From the NCBI GenBank assembly GCA_034436035.1, contig DAOTVW010000030.1, positions 1-48,613 of the forward strand: 48,613 nt of DNA. The letters are read 5' to 3'. Position numbers and translations under genes: made by a program. The stretch's first letter is position 1. The number at the start of each line of letters is the position of its first letter. The notes beneath the pieces were generated by a model. That model was given only the letters and a program-made list of their open reading frames with translations, had not been told where the DNA came from and made no database searches. The DNA is from UBA4823 sp034436035. Lineage in GTDB: Bacteria; Chloroflexota; Anaerolineae; Anaerolineales; UBA4823. Shown here one piece after another: positions 7,664 through 16,493 of the stretch.

Positions 7664-9022
7664 TCAAGATAATTTTCGCAATTTATCTTGCGGTGAATCT
7701 TTGATTTCTAATTGATAAGGAATAAAACGAGAAAGGTACCGTCCTGCAATAGCGCCATAAATGATAACGGAATCTTCTCCTGTCTCTACCCGTTCCACTT
7801 GCCCGACTTGTTGGAATAAATTCATGATCTGTTTCTCTCGTTCAGGAATTTGAAGGGTAATCGGATGTAATTTTTGGAACAAAAACTCATTTAATTTTTG
7901 GATCAGTGTTTCTATCCCGATACCTTTTTGGGCAGAAATGGCAACGGAATTAGGAAATTGAGTCAGTACAGTTTGTGCTTGGCTTGGATCATTCAATAAG
8001 TCGATTTTGTTCAATATCGTAAAAACCGGCAATTTATCCGCCCCGATTTCTTTTAAGGTTTCATAGACTGCCCGCGCTTGTTCCATTGCATTTGGATGAG
8101 TGATATCGATAACATGAAGCAAGAGATCGGCTTCTGCAATTTCTTCCAGGGTTGCCCGAAATGCAGCCACCAAAGTGGTGGGCAGTTTTTGAATGAAACC
8201 AACCGTATCGGTGACCAGGATTTGATTTTGATCTGCCAGGTGAACTCGCCGAGTGGTAGGATCTAATGTTGCAAATAATTGATCAGCGACATATACATGG
8301 GCATTCGATAATTGATTGAGTAAAGTAGATTTGCCAGCATTTGTGTAACCAATCAATGCTACAACAGGAATTCCATATTTTTGCCGGCGGCGGCGATATT
8401 GACGCCGATGTACTTTGATTTTTTCAATTTCGTCTTTTAAGTGAGCAATGCGACGGCGAATATCGCGGCGATCGACCTCTAATTGTGTTTCACCTGGCCC
8501 GCGCAATCCTACTCCCCCAACAGATCCGGTACGTCCTCCCCCACCCCCAGCTTGTCGGGCAAGATGGGTCCAGGCACGGGTTAATCTCGGCAGGCGGTAT
8601 TCATACTGGGCTAACTCAACCTGAAGTGCTCCCTCCCGTGTAGCTGCATGTTGGGCAAAAATATCAAGGATCAGAGCGGTTCGATCGACAATTGCTATAT
8701 CTAATCCAAAATGTTTTTCTAATTCTCGCAAATGACGCGGTGATAATTCGTCGTCGAATAAGATCATATTGGCATCTAGTTCGTTGACAAGCATTTTCAA
8801 TTCTTCAACTTTTCCGGAACCGATGTATGTTTGTGGATTAGGACGATCGAGTTTTTGAGTAGTACTTCCTACCACCACTACTCCAGCTGTTTCTGCCAAA
8901 CGTTCCAGTTCACTCATCGAATCAGCAAGGTTGAAATTGGTCTTCATATCACCAAGTTCAACCCCAACCAAAATCGCTTTATCGGAATAAGAATTGGTAC
9001 TTTGCGGGATTTTTTTTGCCAT
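7664..9022 (-). CDS. hflX: Ribosome-associated GTPase HflX
   Basis: A GTPase of the Obg-HflX superfamily that binds the 50S subunit and splits stalled or heat-damaged ribosomes. The N-terminal HflX domain (about residues 20-180) ends in the glycine-rich GGGGRTGSVGGVGLRGPGE linker. The basic coiled-coil-like segment HRRQYRRRRQ comes before the G domain. The G domain holds G1 GYTNAGKST, G3 DTVGFI and G4 NKID. 452 aa is normal. It lies four bases after the M28 peptidase stop and appears to be the last gene of the trmFO-peptidase-hflX unit. Confidence 0.93.
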   Translation of the reverse strand: MAKKIPQSTNSYSDKAILVGVELGDMKTNFNLADSMSELERLAETAGVVVVGSTTQKLDRPNPQTYIGSGKVEELKMLVNELDANMILFDDELSPRHLRELEKHFGLDIAIVDRTALILDIFAQHAATREGALQVELAQYEYRLPRLTRAWTHLARQAGGGGGRTGSVGGVGLRGPGETQLEVDRRDIRRRIAHLKDEIEKIKVHRRQYRRRRQKYGIPVVALIGYTNAGKSTLLNQLSNAHVYVADQLFATLDPTTRRVHLADQNQILVTDTVGFIQKLPTTLVAAFRATLEEIAEADLLLHVIDITHPNAMEQARAVYETLKEIGADKLPVFTILNKIDLLNDPSQAQTVLTQFPNSVAISAQKGIGIETLIQKLNEFLFQKLHPITLQIPEREKQIMNLFQQVGQVERVETGEDSVIIYGAIAGRYLSRFIPYQLEIKDSPQDKLRKLS

Positions 9023-9026
9023 AAAA

Positions 9027-9917
9027 TTACGGTTCTTTCAACCACTCCAACAGAGTTTGGGAGACTATCTGAATATTTTGAGGAGAGATCTTATCTATTG
9101 TATCATTTGTGGTATGCCAATATGGATAATCGAAATCAATAATATCCACAGCCGGTATGCCTTTTTGCAAGAAAGGAGTATGATCGTCTATCATGTAATA
9201 CTTAATTTGTGGGATGAATATCTTGTCATAACCGAGTCTGCCAGCTACATCCCAAATGGATTTCCGGATAGTTGGGTCTGAATTACCATCATAATAGAGA
9301 GTCAAATCCTTATCACCAACCATATCAACCACTACGGCTGCTTTTGGCTGTACTGTCATTTGATTTACAAATTCTGTTGAACCGAGAATCCAATCCCAGC
9401 CCTCATAATCACCATCATCCTCTAAATCAAAGAAAACCAACCAAATTGCCGCGTGATTTTCATTAAAATGAATGGGAATCGCGCGCGCTAAATACAATAA
9501 AACCGCCACACCAGAAGCACCATCATTGGCGCCGGGCATGGCTTGCATTCTTTTATCAGGAATAGGATCCTGATCAGCAGTAAGGCGTGTATCATAGTGA
9601 GCCCCAATAATAATTGGCTGGTTGCCAATACCATAACGACCGATGATATTGAACCCTTTATGACCATTGCGAATAAATGACTGTTTTTCCACTTGCCAGT
9701 GGTTTTGATTTAATATGCTGACAATATAGTCTTCCACTACCGTATGGCATTTACTGTTTGGCAGTCGCCCACCGCATTCTAATTGAGAGTTCAAATCAGT
9801 TGAGATCGTTTGAATGACGTCAATTGTCGGAGTTGGCGAAACGGTGATGGGTTTAGCGCATCCGATTATTAAGTTCGAAAGGATGCCCATGACGACCAAT
9901 TGATTAACTATGCGCAT
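9027..9917 (-). CDS. M28-family zinc peptidase, lipoprotein (aminopeptidase/glutaminyl cyclase-like)
   Basis: ATG 9917 is chosen over an upstream TTG (9932), because it avoids overlap with trmFO and gives a clean signal peptide. A hydrophobic stretch is followed by the lipobox IIGC at about residues 17-20 and a Pro/Thr linker, so the protein is probably anchored outside the membrane. The M28 zinc-site residues are present: H in GAHYDT, D in GANDGASG, the E/D pair in DLEDDGD, D in VVDMVGD, and H in YWHTTND near the C-terminus. The family includes aminopeptidases and glutaminyl cyclases, and I cannot separate these here. It is packed between trmFO and hflX with almost no spacing. Confidence 0.8.
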   Translation of the reverse strand: MRIVNQLVVMGILSNLIIGCAKPITVSPTPTIDVIQTISTDLNSQLECGGRLPNSKCHTVVEDYIVSILNQNHWQVEKQSFIRNGHKGFNIIGRYGIGNQPIIIGAHYDTRLTADQDPIPDKRMQAMPGANDGASGVAVLLYLARAIPIHFNENHAAIWLVFFDLEDDGDYEGWDWILGSTEFVNQMTVQPKAAVVVDMVGDKDLTLYYDGNSDPTIRKSIWDVAGRLGYDKIFIPQIKYYMIDDHTPFLQKGIPAVDIIDFDYPYWHTTNDTIDKISPQNIQIVSQTLLEWLKEP

Positions 9918-9921
9918 AATA

Positions 9922-11274
9922 TTATAACCCAATTATATTTTCCTTTATTGTACTTAATGCTTGCTGTGATTTTTCAGCAAACTGTAGATTGCGAACTTGT
10001 TTGGGAATTTTTTGGTGTTCTTCGATATCGATGAGCAACCCATAATTTGCTTTCATAGGTTGAAAATCTTCCGCTTTGGCATGTGTTATGTAATAAATTA
10101 GGCTGCCAAGCATCGTTTCCCGTGGCAAGACAAGAGGCTCTTCGCCTGTGAGATATAGCGCTGCATTAATTCCAGCCAATAACCCCGATGCAATATTACC
10201 TAAATAACCTTCCACTCCAATAATTTGACCAGCGAAAAACAAATCGCCCCGCTTTTTTGTTTGTAAAGTCGGCAGAAGAATATCTGGAGCATATAAAAAA
10301 GTATTACGATGCATTTGCCCATAGCGGGCGAATTCAGCGTTTTCTAGTCCAGGGATCAAACGAAATACTCTTTTTTGTTCAGGAAATGTCAGATTGGTTT
10401 GAAAACCTACCATATTATATAATGTGCCGGCAATATTATCTTGCCGTAATTGGACTACTGCATAGGGGCGTTTTCCATTGCGCGGATCGCGTAGTCCAGT
10501 TGGACGTAATGGTCCAAAAGCAAGCGAATCAATCCCCCTTTGAGCTAGCACTTCGATGGGTAGGCAAGCTTCAAAAAAGCGATCTTTCCCACTCGTGACA
10601 CCTTGCATTATCGCATTTTCAAAATTTTTAATGGATATTCTTTCTGCATTGATTAACTCTGTAACAAATGTTTCATATTCCTCCTTTGTGAGAGGGCAGT
10701 TGATATAATCCGAGCTTTCTTCTTGGTATCGGCTTGCACGAAAAGCAATATCGAAATTGATTGAATCTTTGAAGACAATTGGAGCAATGGCATCGTAAAA
10801 AAACAAGTTGGATTGTCCAGTGAACTCGGCGATCGCTTCGGATAAAGCAGGAGAAGTCAATGGTCCGGATGCGATGATACAAACTTGTTGAGGTATTGCG
10901 GTAATTTCTTGGCGCACTACTTGAATATTGGGATGGCCCTCTATTTTCTCGGTGACGAGCTCAGAAAATTTGTTGCGGTCGACAGCTAAAGCTCGTCCGG
11001 CAGGGAGTTTGGCTAGTAAAGCACATTCAATCAACATCGATTTTAGAGTGATCAATTCTTGTAATAATAATCCAGATGCGCGATCGATGCGTTCAGAACC
11101 GAGTGAATTGGAACAAACTAACTCGGCTAAATTCGGGCTGACATGTGCCCCCGTGTTTTTTAAAGGACGCATTTCATATAATACAACTTGAACGCCGCGT
11201 TGAGCTGCTTGCCACGCTGCTTCACAACCAGCTAATCCACCTCCGATGATGATAAGTTTTTCATTCGTAGTCAT
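9922..11274 (-). CDS. trmFO: Methylenetetrahydrofolate:tRNA-(uracil-5-)-methyltransferase TrmFO
   Basis: A folate- and FAD-dependent enzyme that forms m5U54 in the T-loop of tRNA, using methylene-THF as carbon donor. The N-terminal dinucleotide-binding motif GGGLAGCEAAWQAA begins at residue 11. The conserved cysteine segment ELVCSNSLGSE has C54. A second conserved Cys lies in EACLPIE, and the FAD-domain end motif FAGQIIGVEGYLGN is present. 450 aa is normal for the family. It is the first gene of a minus-strand unit and diverges from tatA over a 55-bp gap. Confidence 0.95.
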   Translation of the reverse strand: MTTNEKLIIIGGGLAGCEAAWQAAQRGVQVVLYEMRPLKNTGAHVSPNLAELVCSNSLGSERIDRASGLLLQELITLKSMLIECALLAKLPAGRALAVDRNKFSELVTEKIEGHPNIQVVRQEITAIPQQVCIIASGPLTSPALSEAIAEFTGQSNLFFYDAIAPIVFKDSINFDIAFRASRYQEESSDYINCPLTKEEYETFVTELINAERISIKNFENAIMQGVTSGKDRFFEACLPIEVLAQRGIDSLAFGPLRPTGLRDPRNGKRPYAVVQLRQDNIAGTLYNMVGFQTNLTFPEQKRVFRLIPGLENAEFARYGQMHRNTFLYAPDILLPTLQTKKRGDLFFAGQIIGVEGYLGNIASGLLAGINAALYLTGEEPLVLPRETMLGSLIYYITHAKAEDFQPMKANYGLLIDIEEHQKIPKQVRNLQFAEKSQQALSTIKENIIGL

Positions 11275-11329
11275 GGATGGGTAGTATAATAGAATTTAGT
11301 CTAGAATACAAATTTTTAGGAGATGATCT

Positions 11330-11527
11330 ATGCAACTGCCTGGCGGTACTGAACTACTGATTATCCTGGTCATTGTAATATTACTGTTTGGTGTAGGGCG
11401 CATCAGTAAAGTGGCGGGAGAGTTCGGTAAAGGTATTCGCGCTTTCAAAGATGGCTTACAAGGTACGGATGAGAATAAAGAGCCAAAGAAAACTGAGAAA
11501 GACGAATCTTCTGATAAATCTTCCTAA
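11330..11527 (+). CDS. tatA: Twin-arginine translocase subunit TatA
   Basis: 65 aa. The short N-terminal membrane helix (about residues 7-20) runs into the conserved FGVGRISKVAGEFGKGIRAF amphipathic helix, which carries the family's F-G motif. A charged Lys/Glu/Ser tail follows. It forms the pore-lining component of the Tat system, which exports folded proteins such as cofactor-containing hydrogenase subunits. AGGAGAT lies seven bases upstream of ATG 11330. No tatC is in the window. A TATAAT at 11285-11290 in the divergent gap is a candidate -10, but no convincing -35 accompanies it. Confidence 0.92.
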   Translation: MQLPGGTELLIILVIVILLFGVGRISKVAGEFGKGIRAFKDGLQGTDENKEPKKTEKDESSDKSS

Positions 11528-11564
11528 CACTTTTTTACACCTCTACTCCACTGGAATTGTTTAG

Positions 11565-11678
11565 ATGGATGCACTCCAGAAATCTTTGGGTGCGGATATT
11601 CTGGCGAATGTGGATATAATTGGTAATATTAATTCGATGACATTCCTCACTTGGGATGGCGAGGAATTAAGAATATGA
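11565..11678 (+). CDS. Possible 37-aa small protein between tatA and hypA
   Basis: An ATG at 11565 opens a 37-codon frame ending at TGA 11676-11678. It encodes an uncharged-to-acidic peptide with no membrane segment and a C-terminal TWDGEELRI. The Shine-Dalgarno is weak (GGAA about 9 bases upstream). The same stretch holds a 7-bp inverted repeat, ATTCCTC (11642-11648) and GAGGAAT (11661-11667), that might instead be a regulatory or leader structure for hypA. I do not recognise the peptide; it may be a small gene, a decayed fragment or chance. Confidence 0.2.
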   Translation: MDALQKSLGADILANVDIIGNINSMTFLTWDGEELRI

Positions 11679-11702
11679 TTATCCCGGAAATATTAAATCG
11701 GT

Positions 11703-12047
11703 ATGCACGAATTATCTGTCACCCAAAGTATTTTAGATATTGTCTTACAGCATGCGGATCAGGCGCAAGCAAGCAAGGTAACGAACATTTACCTGGTTAT
11801 AGGTGATTTATCATCTATTGTAGATGATTCGGTGCAATTTTATTGGGATATTATCTCCAAGGATACCATAGCCGAGGGCGCTCAATTGCAATTCAGGCGT
11901 ATTACCACCCAATTTGAATGTTTGGATTGTCATACGCAATATCAACCTGATGGTGATTCGATTTTGTGCCCTCAATGTGGGAGCACTCACATTAAGGTAT
12001 TAAGCGGAGAAGAATTTTATCTTGAAGCGATTGATGTGGAAAAATGA
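11703..12047 (+). CDS. hypA: Hydrogenase nickel-insertion protein HypA
   Basis: A nickel metallochaperone that delivers Ni to the large subunit of [NiFe] hydrogenases together with HypB. The N-terminus is the nickel-binding MHEL with H2. The structural zinc site is formed by C73-x2-C76 and C89-x2-C92. 114 aa is typical. It is the first gene of hypA-B-F-C-D-E, and its stop overlaps the hypB start by four bases. Confidence 0.95.
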   Translation: MHELSVTQSILDIVLQHADQAQASKVTNIYLVIGDLSSIVDDSVQFYWDIISKDTIAEGAQLQFRRITTQFECLDCHTQYQPDGDSILCPQCGSTHIKVLSGEEFYLEAIDVEK

Positions 12048-12721
12048 GCGAACAACAAAAAATAACCATAGTACAAAATATCCTCAACGCCAACGACGGA
12101 TTGGCTGAACAAAATCGAGCCCAATTATTGAATGCCAAATTGTTTTCAATTAATATGATGGCATCTCCAGGAGCAGGTAAAACAACGATCATCGAAAAAA
12201 CCTTGCAAGCTTTTACCCCCACCCATCGGGTTTTGGTAATCGATGGTGATATTGCTACAACACTCGATGCAGATCGGGCAGCGAAAGCCGGCGCTAATGC
12301 GATTCAGATCAATACCGGCGGTGATTGTCATCTCGATGCGATTATGTTGAATAGGGCATTATCGCAAGCTACCCTCTCCGATTATGACCTGTTAATTGTT
12401 GAAAATGTTGGCAATTTAGTTTGCCCGGCTAGTTTCGAATTGGGTACGCATAAAAAAGTGCTGATTGCCTCAGTGCCAGAAGGCGATGATAAACCCCATA
12501 AATACCCTGGTATGTATCGCGGTGTAGATGTAGTGGTATTAAACAAGATTGACTTGCTTCCTTATGTGGATTTTAATTTCGATTTCTTTTCGAAAGGTTT
12601 ACAAGTATTAAATCCTGATGTAGAAGTGATTCCGCTTTCCTGCCGCACTGGCGAGGGTTTGGATAAATGGTTTGCCTGGCTGCGAAATGAATTAGATGAA
12701 TTCAAACAAATTTACAACTAA
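12044..12721 (+). CDS. hypB: Hydrogenase maturation GTPase HypB
   Basis: A SIMIBI-class GTPase that drives nickel transfer during [NiFe] hydrogenase assembly. The P-loop is ASPGAGKTT with K46. The G-domain metal site is the Cys-His pair in GGDCHLDA (C95, H96), and a G4 NKIDLL follows. It lacks both the N-terminal histidine-rich nickel store and the C-x2-C-G-C motif of some HypB proteins, so nickel must come from HypA or elsewhere. Four bases separate it from hypF. Confidence 0.95.
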   Translation: MSEQQKITIVQNILNANDGLAEQNRAQLLNAKLFSINMMASPGAGKTTIIEKTLQAFTPTHRVLVIDGDIATTLDADRAAKAGANAIQINTGGDCHLDAIMLNRALSQATLSDYDLLIVENVGNLVCPASFELGTHKKVLIASVPEGDDKPHKYPGMYRGVDVVVLNKIDLLPYVDFNFDFFSKGLQVLNPDVEVIPLSCRTGEGLDKWFAWLRNELDEFKQIYN

Positions 12722-12724
12722 CCC

Positions 12725-15082
12725 ATGAGTGATTTAGTAGGACGATATATCCGGATTACTGGTATTGTGCAAGGAGTGGGGTTTCGTCCTTTCATTTACA
12801 GGTTAGCAAAGCAGTATCAATTGACGGGTTGGGTTAAAAACACAAGCGCCGGTGTCGAAATCACGGTAAATGGACATCCTAAAGATATTGAGGAATTTGA
12901 GACACAACTTCCTCTACAAGCCCCACCCCTCTCAAAGATTGATCGCATAATCAGTCAAGGGGTTAATTGCGATCATTTCACTGATTTCATAATTCTGGAA
13001 TCTCAAGCGATTGAAGCTGCCTTCATTCCCATTTCCCCAGACTTTTCAATTTGCGAGGATTGCCTACGCGAGCTCTTTGATCCATCGGATCGTCGTTATC
13101 TTTATCCATTTATCAATTGTACAAATTGTGGTCCCCGCTTTACGATTATAAAAGATATCCCATATGATCGCCCTAATACGACTATGGCTGAATTTCCTAT
13201 GTGCGCAGCTTGCGCAGAAGAATATCACAACCCAATAGACCGCCGATTCCATGCCCAACCTATCGCCTGTCCGGAATGTGGTCCTCATGTGTGGTTGGAA
13301 AATAAGGATAAATCTTTAATCCTTGATAATAAAAGTGAGGACAGGGAAGTTTTTCAAGCCGCTCAAGCACAATTAATAGCAGGAAAAATCCTCGCTATCA
13401 AGGGATTAGGAGGATTTCATCTGGCTTGTGATGCGTTAAATTCAGATGCGGTAGACGATTTACGTGAAAGGAAGCGGCGCGTCGACAAACCATTTGCCGT
13501 GATGATGGCTGATGTTGAGACGGTTAATCAGCATTGTATTGTTACCGAAGAGGAATTAAACTTGCTCAATTCACGGGAACGTCCGATTGTCATCGTCCCT
13601 AGAAAACCGGACTCACCTATTGCTGCGGGAGTTGCGCCCAATCAATCAACCATTGGGGTGATGTTGCCTTATACACCGCTCCATTACATGCTTTTTTATA
13701 ATTATGCTGAGCAAACCTACACATCCCATCCTCTGACAGTACTGGTTATGACGAGCGGGAATCGTTCTGAAGAACCGATTGCCACAGATAACGATCTGGC
13801 GCATGAGCAACTGAGTGAACTAGCTGATGCATATCTGATGCATGATCGTCCTATCTATATTCGTTGCGATGACTCTGTAACTCGAGTTATCCAATATCCA
13901 GGAAGGAAAGCCCAGCTTTATCCCATTCGGCGCTCGCGTGGCTTCGCGCCTAATCCGATTCGATTAGATTGGGAATTACCCCAGATTCTGGCTTGTGGCG
14001 CTGAATTAAAAAACACCTTTTGCCTGACCCGCACAAACTATGCCTTTCTTAGCCATCATATTGGCGATTTAGAGAACTATGAAACGTATCTTTCCTTGAC
14101 GAGTGGGATAGAGCATTATGAAAAATTGTTTCGCATCCAGCCGGAAATAGTCGCCTGTGATAAACACCCCAACTATCTTTCTACACGCTATGCGCTCCAG
14201 CGAGCTGAAGAATTTCATTTACCTCTCATATCAGTTCAGCATCATCATGCTCATATCGCGAGTTGCATGGCAGAAAACCATTGGAAGGAAGATACGCCAG
14301 TAATTGGGGTTTCGTTTGATGGCACCGGTTATGGTGAGGATGGCGCCATTTGGGGGGGAGAATTTCTCATTGCATCTTACAGCAATTTTGAGCGTTATGC
14401 ACATCTGCAATATTTCCCATTACCTGGGGGTGATCGCTCTATTCGTTTTCCGGCACGTATCGCGCTATCGTATCTTTATTACAAAGGCATGCATTGGTCC
14501 GAAGATTTAGCCAGTTATTCAAGCTTGTGTGTTGAAGAAAGACAGTTGTTGAAATCGCAGCTCGATCATAAGATCAATCTCGTGATGACATCGAGCATGG
14601 GCAGATTATTTGATCTAGTGGCTGCTTTATTAGACATCCGCCAAAAAATTAATTATGAAGGTCAAGCAGCCATTGAGTTGGAAGCCATTGCAGATGAATC
14701 TGTGCTGGATTCGTACCCCTATCTTATTGAAATGGGAAATAAAGCCTTAGAAATCAATGTTTATCCAATGATCCTTCAAATACTCCAAGATAGCCAGTCT
14801 AAATATATCCCTTCCAGTAATATATCAGCCCGATTTCATAATACGATTGCGGAATTAACGCTGCAAATTTGTCAACGGATTTACCAAGAAAGAGGAATAC
14901 GAACCGTTGCTTTAAGTGGTGGGGTGTGGCAGAATATAACCCTATTGTCTAAAACAATTAATTTGTTAGAAAAAGCCGGATTAGATGTTCTCATCCATCA
15001 ACAAGTACCAACCAATGATGGCGGTATTGCATTGGGCCAAGCAGTAGTCGCTGGCTTTCGCGTAAAAAAACAGTTCTCTTAA
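12725..15082 (+). CDS. hypF: Carbamoyltransferase HypF
   Basis: Makes the carbamoyl group that becomes the cyanide ligands of the [NiFe] active site. Domains in order: acylphosphatase (1-90, GIVQGVGFRPF with catalytic R21 and N39); two zinc-finger pairs (C110/C113/C132/C135 and C160/C163/C182/C185); YrdC-like domain (about 200-390, with KGLGGFHLACDA and KRRVDKPFAVM); and C-terminal Kae1-like domain (with QHHHAHIASC, FDGTGYGEDG and the closing ALSGGVWQN). 785 aa is full length. hypC follows after 13 bases, behind a good AAGGAG site. Confidence 0.96.
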   Translation: MSDLVGRYIRITGIVQGVGFRPFIYRLAKQYQLTGWVKNTSAGVEITVNGHPKDIEEFETQLPLQAPPLSKIDRIISQGVNCDHFTDFIILESQAIEAAFIPISPDFSICEDCLRELFDPSDRRYLYPFINCTNCGPRFTIIKDIPYDRPNTTMAEFPMCAACAEEYHNPIDRRFHAQPIACPECGPHVWLENKDKSLILDNKSEDREVFQAAQAQLIAGKILAIKGLGGFHLACDALNSDAVDDLRERKRRVDKPFAVMMADVETVNQHCIVTEEELNLLNSRERPIVIVPRKPDSPIAAGVAPNQSTIGVMLPYTPLHYMLFYNYAEQTYTSHPLTVLVMTSGNRSEEPIATDNDLAHEQLSELADAYLMHDRPIYIRCDDSVTRVIQYPGRKAQLYPIRRSRGFAPNPIRLDWELPQILACGAELKNTFCLTRTNYAFLSHHIGDLENYETYLSLTSGIEHYEKLFRIQPEIVACDKHPNYLSTRYALQRAEEFHLPLISVQHHHAHIASCMAENHWKEDTPVIGVSFDGTGYGEDGAIWGGEFLIASYSNFERYAHLQYFPLPGGDRSIRFPARIALSYLYYKGMHWSEDLASYSSLCVEERQLLKSQLDHKINLVMTSSMGRLFDLVAALLDIRQKINYEGQAAIELEAIADESVLDSYPYLIEMGNKALEINVYPMILQILQDSQSKYIPSSNISARFHNTIAELTLQICQRIYQERGIRTVALSGGVWQNITLLSKTINLLEKAGLDVLIHQQVPTNDGGIALGQAVVAGFRVKKQFS

Positions 15083-15095
15083 TAAGGAGTCTATC

Positions 15096-15353
15096 ATGTG
15101 TTTAGGTGTGCCGGGAAAAATTATTGAAATATATGAAGCAAATGGTTTGAAAATGGGAAAGATTGATTTTGGCGGTGTTACTCGTGAGGCTTGTCTGGAA
15201 TATGTTCCTGAAGCACAGATAGGGGATTATACATTAATCCATGTTGGTTTTGCCTTAAACCTGATTAGCGAAGAAGAGGCAATGGAAACATTGCAATTAC
15301 TTAATCAGATCGCCGATATTAGTGAAGAATTGTCCCAAGAAAAGCTTGATTAG
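15096..15353 (+). CDS. hypC: Hydrogenase assembly chaperone HypC
   Basis: A small OB-fold chaperone that forms the HypCD scaffold on which the Fe(CN)2CO group is built, then delivers it to the hydrogenase large subunit. The essential C2 is in MCLGVPGKI and the conserved histidine is H49 (YTLIHVGFAL). 85 aa is normal. AAGGAG precedes the start. Confidence 0.95.
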   Translation: MCLGVPGKIIEIYEANGLKMGKIDFGGVTREACLEYVPEAQIGDYTLIHVGFALNLISEEEAMETLQLLNQIADISEELSQEKLD

Positions 15354-15371
15354 GTTATTAAATGACTGTGT

Positions 15372-16469
15372 ATGATGGATAAAAAATTAGTTACTGGATT
15401 CCGCGACGTTGAACTAATTCAAAGCCGGGTTAATGAGATCAAAAAAATTATCACTCGTCCGTGGGTGATTATGGAAATTTGTGGCGGGCAAACCCACGCG
15501 ATCATGAAATATGGTTTGGAACAAATATTGCCTCCAGAAGTTGAGTTTATTCATGGTCCAGGTTGTCCAGTTTGTGTTACCTCTCTTGAATTAGTGGATA
15601 AAGCTATTCAAATTGCCTCGCAACCCAATGTCATATTTACATCGTACGGTGATATGCTGCGGGTTCCTGGTTCAAACCACGATTTATTCACGGTTCGGGC
15701 AAATGGTGGTGATGTTCGGGTAGTTTATTCTCCCTTAGATGCTGTGAAACTGGCTGTCAAACATCCCGAAAAAGAGGTTGTCTTCTTCGCCATTGGTTTT
15801 GAGACCACTGCTCCTGCTAATGCCATGGCTGTTTTGCAAGCACATTCCCTGGGTTTGACTAATTTTAGTCTCTTAGTTTCACATGTTTGTGTACCTCCGG
15901 CGATGAGAGCAATCCTTAGCTCACCCTCCAATCGTGTGCAAGCATTCCTGGCTGCTGGGCATGTTTGTGCTGTGATGGGTTATTGGGAATATCCCCCTAT
16001 TTCGGCAGAATACCAGGTCCCAATCGTTGTTACCGGTTTTGAACCCTTGGACATCATTGAAGGAGTTTATCGAGCAGTAGCACAACTTGAAAAAGGTGAG
16101 CATCGGGCAGAAAATGCATATGCTCGAGTGGTGTCCTTTGAAGGGAACAAGTCTGCTCAAGCAGTTATCCAAAGTGTTTTTGAAACTTGTGATCGAAAAT
16201 GGCGGGGGATTGGCACAATCCCAGCCAGTGGCTGGAAACTTAAACCTGAATGGGCTTACTATGATGCCGAAAACCGTTTCGATGTTGCAGCGATTGAACC
16301 GCAAGAATCTCCCATCTGTATTGCTGGTAAAATCTTACAGGGTTTGAAGAAACCCTTTGAATGCCCTGCGTTTGGAACGATGTGTACACCAGAAAATCCT
16401 CTTGGTGCCACTATGGTTTCATCAGAAGGGGCTTGTGCCGCTTATTATCAATATACTATCCATCGTTGA
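15372..16469 (+). CDS. hypD: Hydrogenase formation protein HypD
   Basis: An iron-sulfur protein on which the Fe(CN)2CO moiety is assembled with HypC. Conserved motifs: ICGGQTHAIM (C37), GPGCPVCVT (C65 and C68), GFETTAP, and the C-terminal [4Fe-4S] region with Cys in FECPAFGTMCTPENPLGA and SSEGACAAYY. ATG 15372 and ATG 15375 are adjacent; the first is used. 365 aa is the usual length. Confidence 0.95.
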   Translation: MMDKKLVTGFRDVELIQSRVNEIKKIITRPWVIMEICGGQTHAIMKYGLEQILPPEVEFIHGPGCPVCVTSLELVDKAIQIASQPNVIFTSYGDMLRVPGSNHDLFTVRANGGDVRVVYSPLDAVKLAVKHPEKEVVFFAIGFETTAPANAMAVLQAHSLGLTNFSLLVSHVCVPPAMRAILSSPSNRVQAFLAAGHVCAVMGYWEYPPISAEYQVPIVVTGFEPLDIIEGVYRAVAQLEKGEHRAENAYARVVSFEGNKSAQAVIQSVFETCDRKWRGIGTIPASGWKLKPEWAYYDAENRFDVAAIEPQESPICIAGKILQGLKKPFECPAFGTMCTPENPLGATMVSSEGACAAYYQYTIHR

Positions 16470-16493
16470 GCATTAATGTTTAGGAAGTAATCA

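Noticed and set aside
15921..16304. 127-aa antisense frame over hypD
   Set aside because: hypD is unambiguous on the other strand and the antisense frame resembles no family.
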